In this document: in pieces, positions 1 to 5,673 of the stretch
Position numbering within the stretch: position 1 is the first letter of the stretch
Layout: each line of letters opens with the position of its first letter
Translations under genes and position numbers: made by a program
Assembly (NCBI GenBank): GCA_015490675.1
Contig: WFXI01000025.1
Span: 1 to 9,695 of the forward strand
Source: Hydrogenothermaceae bacterium
GTDB taxonomy: Bacteria > Aquificota > Aquificia > Aquificales > Hydrogenothermaceae
Length of the DNA stretch: 9,695 bases
Reading direction: 5' to 3'
Notes under the pieces: generated by a model
The model's database searches: none
What the model saw: only the letters and a program-made list of their open reading frames with translations
Told to the model about the DNA's origin: nothing

Positions 1-70
1 AAGTATTTTCGTAGCTATGGCTGTTGAAACAGTAAGAGATTACTTTGAGGAGAAGAAAAAGGCAAAATGA
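1..70 (+). CDS. 3' end of an unidentified protein gene (partial)
   Basis: An open frame enters from the left edge (first full codon at base 2) and stops with TGA at 68-70. It gives 22 residues ending in VAMAVETVRDYFEEKKKAK, a short nonpolar stretch followed by a basic, lysine-rich tail. The stop overlaps the coaD start as ATGA, and codon use matches the following genes, so it is very likely the preceding gene of the same operon. The fragment is too short to assign a family and I do not recognise it. Confidence 0.6.
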   Translation, partial: SIFVAMAVETVRDYFEEKKKAK

Positions 71-555
71 TACAAAAAACTTGTGTATATCCAGGAACTT
101 TTGACCCTTTCCATAATGGACATTTAGATATAGTTAAAAGGGCATTAAAAATTTTTGAAACTGTAATTATTGCTGTTGCAGAAAATCCACGAAAAAAACC
201 TATGTTTACCTTAGAAGAAAGAGTAGATATGATAAAAAATTCTTTAAAGGAATATAAAGATAGAGTAGTTGTAGAAGGCTTTGATACCCTTTTAGTAGAT
301 TTTATGAAAAAACACGATACTAACATAGTAATCAGAGGAGTTAGACTTTTTACTGATTTTGAGTATGAACTTCAAATTGCAATGACAAACTACAATTTAG
401 ATAAAGTAGAAACATTTTTTATGATGCCTTCTCAGGAATTAATACATATAAGCTCATCTATTGTTAAAGATGTTGCCCTTCATAATGGAGATGTTTCTAA
501 AATGGTTCCAAAATTCGTTGAAGAAAAACTAAGGGAAAAGATAAAATGCCTTTAA
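67..555 (+). CDS. coaD: Phosphopantetheine adenylyltransferase (PPAT)
   Basis: This cytoplasmic enzyme transfers AMP from ATP to 4'-phosphopantetheine, giving dephospho-CoA, the penultimate step of CoA synthesis. The 162-residue product has the normal length for bacterial CoaD. The N-terminus carries YPGTFDPFHNGHLD (8-21), which contains the nucleotidyltransferase (T/H)xGH signature as H16-N-G-H19. KKPMFTLEERVDMI follows near residues 43-56, then IRGVR (89-93), and the C-terminal ISSSIVKDVALHNGDV (128-143) that corresponds to the ISSTxVKE motif of the family. ATG at 67 is chosen because it gives the family-standard N-terminus and has AAGG just upstream. It overlaps the previous gene's stop as ATGA and the next gene by 10 nt. 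All expected motifs are present. Confidence 0.97.
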   Translation: MIQKTCVYPGTFDPFHNGHLDIVKRALKIFETVIIAVAENPRKKPMFTLEERVDMIKNSLKEYKDRVVVEGFDTLLVDFMKKHDTNIVIRGVRLFTDFEYELQIAMTNYNLDKVETFFMMPSQELIHISSSIVKDVALHNGDVSKMVPKFVEEKLREKIKCL

Positions 556-1016
556 TCTTAGCTTTTTTATTATTTATAACTTCCTGTGGATACAAAAGAG
601 TAAATTTTGACGATAAAAATCTAAAGGTATGTGTTGATGATATTGTTATTAACTCGCCACAACCTACTCTTTTAGATACTCTAAATCGCTATATTTTAGA
701 TAGTATTATTGCCTCGAAAAATAAGTTAGATTGCTCTTATAAAAAGAATTTAGATATAAAAATAACTGTTTTAAGCTTTAGTTTTTATCCTATAGGGTAT
801 TCTCAAGCACAGAGGGCAAATGTTTATAAGGTTAGTATAAAAATAAAACTTGAAATTTTTGATAAAGAAGGAAAGCTTTTAAAACGACAAAAAATAACAG
901 AAACTACACAATATTTTGGAGCAGGACTTAGGGCAGATATAGAAAAAAGATATGCAGTAGAAGAACTTGCAAAACTTTTACAAATAAGGATTTTTGATAT
1001 ACTTATGAGACTATGA
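546..1016 (+). CDS. lptE: LptE-like outer-membrane LPS-assembly lipoprotein
   Basis: The 156-residue product is probably a lipoprotein. A very short hydrophobic leader (residues 1-13) ends in ITSC, a good lipobox, with C14 as the likely lipidated residue followed by GYKR, as in LptE proteins. The rest is a mixed alpha/beta domain with a TLLDTLNRYILDSI helix, a strand-rich centre and a C-terminal helix (about 133-156). LptE plugs the LptD beta-barrel that inserts LPS into the outer leaflet. Primary sequence is weakly conserved in this family. The call therefore rests on the lipobox-GY start, the length and the adjacency to holA, a gene order also seen in proteobacteria. ATG 546 is the only possible start, because the frame is closed by a TGA at 519-521 with no ATG, GTG or TTG between. 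The n-region unusually lacks Lys/Arg. It overlaps coaD by 10 nt and holA by 4 nt. Confidence 0.75.
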   Translation: MPLILAFLLFITSCGYKRVNFDDKNLKVCVDDIVINSPQPTLLDTLNRYILDSIIASKNKLDCSYKKNLDIKITVLSFSFYPIGYSQAQRANVYKVSIKIKLEIFDKEGKLLKRQKITETTQYFGAGLRADIEKRYAVEELAKLLQIRIFDILMRL

Positions 1017-2011
1017 GTGAACAAAACATAGTTCAGCTTATAAAAAAGTCTAAAAATGAAATTGAGCTAAAACCTGTTGTTTTTATTTATGGATTTGAAA
1101 ACTTGCTAAAAAAACAGTTTATAGAAAAATTTAAGTCTAAAAATAAAGATTTTCACTTTTTTTGGGGAGATGAGTCTCATCTGAAAGATGTAAAGGAGGT
1201 ATTCTCCTCTGGAGCTTTGTTTTCTGAAGGAAACGAAGCAACAATCTGGGACATAGATAGTTTTATATCTAACTTAAATAAAAATGAGAAAGCAGATTTT
1301 TTAGAGCTTTTAAAAAATTTAAATGAGCCAGATAGGATATTTTTAGTATCTCTTAAAGAAAAACCTCAGACAAAAGAGCCATTTAAAACAATTTTAAGTA
1401 TTTCAACAGTTATAAATTCACCGAAATTAACTCCAAAAGCTTTTGAGATTTCTGTATATAAAAAGCTAAAAAATGCAGGTAAAGAAATTAATCCGGAAGA
1501 TTTAAAATACCTAGTCTCTAAACTTCCTAAAGATTTATTCTCAACAAAACAAGAAATAGAAAAACTAATTTTATTCACAGAAGGAAAAGAAACAATAACT
1601 AAAGAAGACATAGACAATATTATTACCGTATCTCCAGAAGTAAGTGTTTTTACATTTGTAGATTTGTTTTTCAAAAAATCCAAAGAAAGTATATCTATTT
1701 TAAAAAAGTTATTTTCTCAAGAAATTCATCCTTTTGAAATACAGTCTTTAATTTTAACCTATGCAAATAGACTACTTCTTTTTAAAAACTATCAAAAGAA
1801 AAAAATTCCAGTAGCAGAAATTTTTGCGAAGCTTGGCATAACATATAAACCCCAACAAACTACTATATTAAATTTATCTAAAAATCTTTCTGAAGAAGAC
1901 CTGATTTGGCTGATAAAGTTTTTATATCAACTTGAATATAAACAAAAAGTTTTTTATGAGGATATACATAAATCCTTAGAAAATCTAGTTTTAGAGTTTT
2001 GTATTAAATGA
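1013..2011 (+). CDS. holA: DNA polymerase III subunit delta
   Basis: Delta is the clamp-loader subunit that opens the beta sliding clamp, working with the tau/gamma and delta' subunits. The 332-residue product has the family architecture. The N-terminal domain starts with PVVFIYGFENLLKKQFIEKF (21-40), the degenerate AAA+ start typical of HolA, which lacks a working Walker A motif. RIFLVSLKEK (108-117) aligns with the strand that ends in Lys in the family. The middle lid domain contains EDLKYLVSKLPKDLFSTKQE (162-181). The C-terminal collar helices include HPFEIQSLILTYANRLLLFK (239-258). The start is ATGA-coupled to the lptE stop with no good Shine-Dalgarno sequence, suggesting translational coupling, and its own stop is ATGA-coupled to ruvB. 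Sequence identity to model enzymes looks low, but order of motifs, length and lptE adjacency agree. Confidence 0.9.
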   Translation: MSEQNIVQLIKKSKNEIELKPVVFIYGFENLLKKQFIEKFKSKNKDFHFFWGDESHLKDVKEVFSSGALFSEGNEATIWDIDSFISNLNKNEKADFLELLKNLNEPDRIFLVSLKEKPQTKEPFKTILSISTVINSPKLTPKAFEISVYKKLKNAGKEINPEDLKYLVSKLPKDLFSTKQEIEKLILFTEGKETITKEDIDNIITVSPEVSVFTFVDLFFKKSKESISILKKLFSQEIHPFEIQSLILTYANRLLLFKNYQKKKIPVAEIFAKLGITYKPQQTTILNLSKNLSEEDLIWLIKFLYQLEYKQKVFYEDIHKSLENLVLEFCIK

Positions 2012-2961
2012 GTGAAAACACATTAGATTTAAGACCAAAATCCTTAGATGATTATATAGGACAGGAAAAAGTAAAAGAACAAATAAAGCTATTTATTCAG
2101 GCAAGTAAGCAAAAACAACGGCCTCTAGACCATATTTTGTTTACAGGAGCACCGGGGCTTGGAAAAACTACTCTTGCAAATTTAATAGCAAAGGAATTAG
2201 GCACAAATATAACTACAACAACAGGGGCAGTTTTAAACAAAAAAGGAGATTTAGCAGGTATTTTAACTTCTTTGGAAGAAGGAGATATTCTTTTTATTGA
2301 TGAAATTCACAGAATTAATAAATCTGTTGAAGAGCTTTTATACTCTGCAATGGAAGACTTTAAAATAGATATAATTGTTGGGAAAAACAAGTCAGCAAAA
2401 ACTATTAGATTAGATATTCCTAAGTTTACACTTATTGGAGCAACAACAAGAGCAGGACTTTTATCCTCGCCGCTTCTTTCTAGGTTTGGAATTATTTTGC
2501 AGTTTGATTTTTATGATGAGTATTCGTTATCTAAAATTATTAAAAAATCTGCAGAAAAACTGGGAATACGCATTACAGATGAAGCCTCTTTAGAAATAGC
2601 AAAAAGAAGTCGAGGAACACCAAGAATAGCAAACAGGCTAATAAAAAGAGTTGAAGATTTTGCAGTTGTCAAAAATAAACACGAAATAGATTTAAAACTG
2701 GTTTTAGAAGCATTTGAATTTTTAGGAATTGACGAGTATGGGCTTGATTTTAAAGACAGAGAATATCTGAAAGTTTTAGCCTTTAATTTTGAAGGAAAAC
2801 CAATAGGTATAAAAACCCTTTGTATAGCTTTGTCAGAGGAGCAAGATACTATAGAGCAGGTAATAGAGCCTTATTTAATAAAAATTGGATTTATTATTAA
2901 AACCCCAAAAGGTAGACTAATTACAGAGAGGGGGCTAGAGCATATAAAAAAATATTATTAA
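2008..2961 (+). CDS. ruvB: Holliday junction branch-migration ATPase RuvB
   Basis: RuvB is the hexameric AAA+ motor that, with RuvA, drives branch migration of Holliday junctions during recombinational repair. The 317-residue protein is complete. It has LRPKSLDDYIGQEKVKEQI (8-26), the Walker A motif GAPGLGKTT (47-55, K53) and Walker B ILFIDEIHR (94-102, D98/E99). Sensor 1 lies in GATTRAG (144-150), the arginine finger R159 in LLSRFG, and sensor 2 R206 in SRGTPRIANR (201-210). A C-terminal winged-helix domain ends in FIIKTPKGRLITERG (295-309). The length is at the short end for RuvB because the N-terminal extension is minimal. ATG is fused to the holA stop as ATGA. No ruvA or ruvC is visible in the window. 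The TAA stop lies two bases from the end of the convergent tRNA-Pro gene, and no terminator separates them. Confidence 0.98.
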   Translation: MSENTLDLRPKSLDDYIGQEKVKEQIKLFIQASKQKQRPLDHILFTGAPGLGKTTLANLIAKELGTNITTTTGAVLNKKGDLAGILTSLEEGDILFIDEIHRINKSVEELLYSAMEDFKIDIIVGKNKSAKTIRLDIPKFTLIGATTRAGLLSSPLLSRFGIILQFDFYDEYSLSKIIKKSAEKLGIRITDEASLEIAKRSRGTPRIANRLIKRVEDFAVVKNKHEIDLKLVLEAFEFLGIDEYGLDFKDREYLKVLAFNFEGKPIGIKTLCIALSEEQDTIEQVIEPYLIKIGFIIKTPKGRLITERGLEHIKKYY

Positions 2962-2963
2962 AA

Positions 2964-3036
2964 TCGGAGCGAGCGGACTCGAACCGCCGACCTCTGGCCC
3001 CCCATGCCAGTGCTCTACCGCCTGAGCTACGCTCCG
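2964..3036 (-). tRNA. tRNA-Pro (anticodon GGG)
   Basis: The minus strand folds into a complete 73-nt cloverleaf. The acceptor stem is CGGAGCG/CGCTCCG, the D-arm GCTC...GAGC, the anticodon arm CTGGC-ATGGGGG-GCCAG, the variable loop 5 nt, and the T-arm GGCGG-TTCGAGT-CCGCT (one G-U pair), with discriminator A73. Anticodon GGG lies at 3001-3003 and would read CCC/CCU proline codons. The C1-G72 pair and A73 are proline identity features. The 3' CCA is not encoded (ATTT follows), so it must be added by CCA transferase. G+C is about 70% against a very AT-rich background, as expected for a thermophile. The gene begins 10 bp after the HU-family stop on the same strand, so it is probably cotranscribed and processed from that mRNA. 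Confidence 0.97.
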
Positions 3037-3046
3037 AAGGAAAGCA

Positions 3047-3340
3047 CTATATAGAATTTATCCTATTTAGCAGTTTTTTTCCAGCCTTAAATTTTACTAC
3101 GAACCTTTCTGGAATTACTTTTTCTTCTTTTGTTTTAGGATTTCTGCCTATTTTAGGTGCTCTTTTTTTTATGATGAAAGTTCCAAAGCCTGAGATTTTT
3201 ATTTTTTTTCCATCTCTCTTCTCAGAAAGTTCTTTATGTAAGATTTTGAAAATTTCATTTACTATTTTTGATATTTGTCTTTTAGATAGTTCTGTTTGTT
3301 TATTCTTACTAATCCAGTTTACAATTTCAGCCTTTGTCAT
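3047..3340 (-). CDS. hup: HU/IHF-family nucleoid DNA-binding protein
   Basis: This is a small dimeric DNA-bending protein that organises the nucleoid. The 97-residue product matches the HU/IHF fold. Two N-terminal helices (about 3-40) are followed by ISGFGTF (49-55). The beta-arm carries the DNA-intercalating proline in GRNPKT (P68), and the C-terminal segment is FVVKFKAGKKLLNRI (80-94). KRAPKIGRNPKT fits the HU signature. ATG is preceded by AGAGGG (3348-3353) with a 7-nt spacer. HU and IHF subunits cannot be separated safely by eye, so hup is a family-level symbol. It lies downstream of a strong terminator, implying its own promoter. tRNA-Pro begins only 10 bp after its stop and no terminator is visible between them. 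Confidence 0.93.
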   Translation of the reverse strand: MTKAEIVNWISKNKQTELSKRQISKIVNEIFKILHKELSEKRDGKKIKISGFGTFIIKKRAPKIGRNPKTKEEKVIPERFVVKFKAGKKLLNRINSI

Positions 3341-3347
3341 ATATATA

Positions 3348-3382
3348 CCCTCTATAAAATTTTATTAGTAATCATTATTATA
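3348..3382 (-). promoter_or_regulatory. Possible promoter and ribosome-binding site of the HU gene
   Basis: A perfect TATAAT hexamer on the minus strand (3377-3382) lies 36 nt upstream of the HU ATG and just beyond the terminator of the PAS gene. At 17-bp spacing the -35 position falls in the terminator's T-tract (TTTTTT at 3400-3405), which is a poor -35 element. The AT richness of the region lowers the value of any -10 match. AGAGGG at 3348-3353, 7 nt before ATG, is a good ribosome-binding site. Confidence 0.35.
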
Positions 3383-3392
3383 ATTAAAAAAG

Positions 3393-3430
3393 AAAAAAAA
3401 AAAAATAAAAAACCTGCTTAAACGCAGGTT
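3393..3430 (-). terminator. Rho-independent terminator of the PAS gene, overlapping its 3' end
   Basis: On the minus strand, AACCTGC (3424-3430) pairs perfectly with GCAGGTT (3411-3417) across a 6-nt loop, followed by TTTTATTTTTTTTTT. The upstream arm lies inside the last codons of the PAS gene (Thr-Cys) and the stop codon TAA (3418-3420) sits in the loop. This is a compact, strong intrinsic terminator. It should separate the PAS gene from the HU/tRNA-Pro unit. Confidence 0.9.
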
Positions 3431-4803
3431 AAATCTTCTTTGCAGGTTTCAAGCATTTGATTTATGTAATTTTTAACTTTTGTTGTGCTGTATTCTATAT
3501 CTGAGGCTTCTTTGAGAGAATGTTTTATCATTGGAAGTATTTCTTCGATTAATTTTGTTGTATTTTCTACTAATTCTTTTACCTGATTGAAAATTATTGA
3601 GAATTTTTGTTCTCCAAGTCTCGCAGATTCTACAAGACCGTTAAGTTGGATATAGTGTAGCTCTTTAATTATGCTTTCTATTTCATCTATATAGTTTAGG
3701 GTTTTCTTTAGATAATCATCTAAAGCTATTGATAGTTCTATAGTTTTTTCAGCTGAATGTTTTAATGCTTTTAATAAATCCATTAGGTTATCTATATTAT
3801 CTTTATCTATTTCACCTCCATTTTCATAATCTTCCACAAGTTCATTTATGAAATAGATGATTGCAAAAATTTCTAATCTAGAAATGTTTATGTATAAAAC
3901 AGAAGAACGAACTATATCTAAGAGGCTTTTCATATCATTTCTAAGACCACTAACCAGTTTACCTATTCTTTCTGAATCTTTTTTGATTTCAGAGGAAACA
4001 ACAAAGAATGAAGCACCAGTAGAACCAAGTTTATAACTTTCTACAGATGAATTTAAAGCAATAAGAGAAAGTTCATCAGTTATTTCATATATATATTTGA
4101 ATTTATGTTCTAACTCTTTTTCTAAAGTAACAAAAGAATTAACTTTCTGGAAAATAGTTTTGTAGATAGTTTCAATTTTTTTAGAACCTCTATAGATATC
4201 ATAGATTTTATTTACTTCTCCTGAAAATCTTTCCTTTGGAATTTCTCTATTTAAGTGAATATCCTTATCTTTTAACTCTTCAATAAGAGCTTCTGTCATA
4301 AATGTCTCATAATTTTGATAACCCATAGCCTTTAAAGAGTCTATTAATTCTTTATAGGATTCTTCCATGGAACCGTTATTTTGTTCTTCAATTTCTCTTA
4401 ATTTTTTGTAAAGATTTTTTACAACTGTAAATAGATGAGATGTAGGTTTAATTCTTATTGATAAATATTTTTCTTTTTTTCCATTGTCATCATAAACAGG
4501 AACTACTAAAGCATAAACCCAGTAATAAGAACCATCTTTTGCAATGTTTTTTACATATCCAGCAAAAGGTTTGTTATTTTGTATAAAATCCCACAGCAGT
4601 TTAAAAACAATTCTTGGCATATCTGGATGACGAACAATATTATGAGGTTTTCCCACTAATTCCTCTTTTGAAAATTTAGACACCTTATAAAAAATATCAT
4701 TACCATCAAGGATAATACCTTTTAAGTCTGTTTTAGAAAAAAATAACTCATTTATTTTGAAAGGTGATTCTACATTTTTAGGAGTTATTTTAACTTTTGC
4801 CAT
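3418..4803 (-). CDS. Aer-type PAS protein with two degenerate chemoreceptor-tip-like units
   Basis: A soluble 461-residue signalling protein with no membrane segment. The N-terminal PAS domain (about 15-120) is of the Aer redox-sensor type: EELVGKPHNIVRHPDMP (47-63) followed by KNIAKDGSYYWVYALVVPV (85-103), close to E. coli Aer, in which the RHPD region is needed for FAD binding. After a helical linker come two long helical segments. Each has a motif like the methyl-accepting chemoreceptor hairpin tip: LIALNSSVESYKLG (247-260, then ASFFVVSSEIKK) and YIQLNGLVESARLGEQ (384-399). Both share LNxxVESxxLG, comparable to ALNAAVEAARAGE of true receptors, but most of the CheA/CheW-contact region is altered. 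Cys454 and Cys460 are near the C-terminus. The ATG has GGAGGG (4809-4814) 5 nt upstream. It could be a redox receptor with a divergent output. FAD binding and any Che partner are inference. Confidence 0.8.
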   Translation of the reverse strand: MAKVKITPKNVESPFKINELFFSKTDLKGIILDGNDIFYKVSKFSKEELVGKPHNIVRHPDMPRIVFKLLWDFIQNNKPFAGYVKNIAKDGSYYWVYALVVPVYDDNGKKEKYLSIRIKPTSHLFTVVKNLYKKLREIEEQNNGSMEESYKELIDSLKAMGYQNYETFMTEALIEELKDKDIHLNREIPKERFSGEVNKIYDIYRGSKKIETIYKTIFQKVNSFVTLEKELEHKFKYIYEITDELSLIALNSSVESYKLGSTGASFFVVSSEIKKDSERIGKLVSGLRNDMKSLLDIVRSSVLYINISRLEIFAIIYFINELVEDYENGGEIDKDNIDNLMDLLKALKHSAEKTIELSIALDDYLKKTLNYIDEIESIIKELHYIQLNGLVESARLGEQKFSIIFNQVKELVENTTKLIEEILPMIKHSLKEASDIEYSTTKVKNYINQMLETCKEDLTCV

Positions 4804-4808
4804 ATTTA

Positions 4809-4882
4809 CCCTCCATTTTGGCTAAGCATAAATCCAATATCAATAATAAATATTACTATAATACTGCTTTTATTTTCGACAA
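4809..4882 (-). promoter_or_regulatory. Probable sigma-70-type promoter and RBS of the PAS gene
   Basis: In the 102-bp gap between the phosphodiesterase and PAS genes, the minus strand reads TTGTCG (4877-4882), 16 bp, then TATAGT (4855-4860). These match the -35 and -10 consensus at 4/6 and 5/6 positions. Transcription would start near 4848, giving a leader of about 45 nt with a strong GGAGGG ribosome-binding site at 4809-4814. No terminator hairpin is visible between the phosphodiesterase stop (4906) and this site, so readthrough from the upstream operon is also possible. Confidence 0.5.
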
Positions 4883-4905
4883 ATTGCAAGAATTATTAAT
4901 TTTAA

Positions 4906-5673
4906 CTAAAAGTAAAAAACATCTCCTTCTTTTAAAAACTTAATATCTTTACTTATTTGATTTACTTCCTCAATAATTTGTTCAATAAATAGTGGTTTCA
5001 TATGATAAACATAAATTTCTACATCTCTTTTTATTTTTTTTATTTCCTCTTTAAAAGATTTAACGCTGTGGTGCTTACTTACTTTTGCTATTTCCTCCAT
5101 ATTTGAAGGGAAAGAAACATCTATAAATACTTTTTCTATGGTTTTTATTTTATTAATCGTATTTATAAATTCTTCACTATTTGTTGTATCCCCACTTATT
5201 ATTATTTTTTCGTTTATTATATAACCAGTAGTTGGAACTGTGTGATTTACTTTTACAGGCTGAAATCTTATACCATTTATTTCAAAAATTTCGCTATAGT
5301 TTATATTTTTTAAATTGACTGCATATTCATCTTTTTTTAATAGTTTTATAGCACTAAAATCAGGCCATATATCCCAGTTCATAATATATGATTTAATATC
5401 ATTTAAGGTTTCTTCTAATCCTATGAGATTTAATGAAAAATCTCTTAAACTTAGTGTATTGTCTATGAGAAATGGAATATCTAAAATATGGTCTAAATGT
5501 GAATGTGTAAGTAAAATATAATGAATATTTTTTGCTTTTTCTCCTAAAGGAGCCAATATATTTCCTGCATCAATGCATATAGAATCATTTATTAAAAAGC
5601 AGGTCGGATTCATATTTCTAAATTTACTTCCGTATGCTCCCAAGATGTGAATTTTATTTTGTTTTAAATTCAT
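4906..5673 (-). CDS. Class II cyclic-nucleotide phosphodiesterase (metallo-beta-lactamase fold)
   Basis: This is probably a cytoplasmic enzyme that hydrolyses cAMP (possibly cGMP) to the 5'-nucleotide using two metal ions. Numbered from the ATG at 5673 (255 residues), it has the metallo-beta-lactamase metal ligands THSHLDH (H57, H59, D61, H62), H144 in VNHTVPTTGYII, D162 in SGDTT, and H224 in VYHMKP. NWDIWPDF (99-106), the HTVPxxGYI segment and the HMKP ending fit class II phosphodiesterases rather than beta-lactamases or RNase Z. The frame extends to a TTG at 5706, but ATG 5673 directly precedes the first conserved strand (KIHILGAYGS) and has GGGAG 2 nt upstream. ATG 5682 is a weaker alternative. 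It overlaps the cyclase gene by 20 nt, so synthesis and breakdown of the same messenger are translationally linked. The substrate is inferred from family and neighbour. Confidence 0.87.
   Translation of the reverse strand: MNLKQNKIHILGAYGSKFRNMNPTCFLINDSICIDAGNILAPLGEKAKNIHYILLTHSHLDHILDIPFLIDNTLSLRDFSLNLIGLEETLNDIKSYIMNWDIWPDFSAIKLLKKDEYAVNLKNINYSEIFEINGIRFQPVKVNHTVPTTGYIINEKIIISGDTTNSEEFINTINKIKTIEKVFIDVSFPSNMEEIAKVSKHHSVKSFKEEIKKIKRDVEIYVYHMKPLFIEQIIEEVNQISKDIKFLKEGDVFYF

Noticed and set aside
15..326. Minus-strand open frame opposite coaD
   Set aside because: It lies entirely antisense to a gene with complete family motifs, has low-complexity Ser/Phe/Ile composition and no ribosome-binding site.
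1366..1683. Minus-strand open frame opposite holA
   Set aside because: It is a shadow of the holA reading frame, with no recognisable motif and no expression signals.
1013..2018. Direct repeat ATGAGTGAA at the starts of holA and ruvB
   Set aside because: It is a 9-nt coincidence arising from both genes starting Met-Ser-Glu after an ATGA overlap, with no further similarity.
2962..2963. Terminator after ruvB
   Set aside because: There is no room before the tRNA gene. The strong foldback beyond is explained by the tRNA itself.
4883..4905. Terminator after the phosphodiesterase gene
   Set aside because: The AT-rich sequence has no stable GC-containing hairpin followed by a T-tract on the minus strand.
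4906..5673. Antibiotic-resistance metallo-beta-lactamase
   Set aside because: There is no signal peptide, and the WPDF, HTVPxxGY and HMKP segments fit class II phosphodiesterases. The adenylate cyclase neighbour also supports this.
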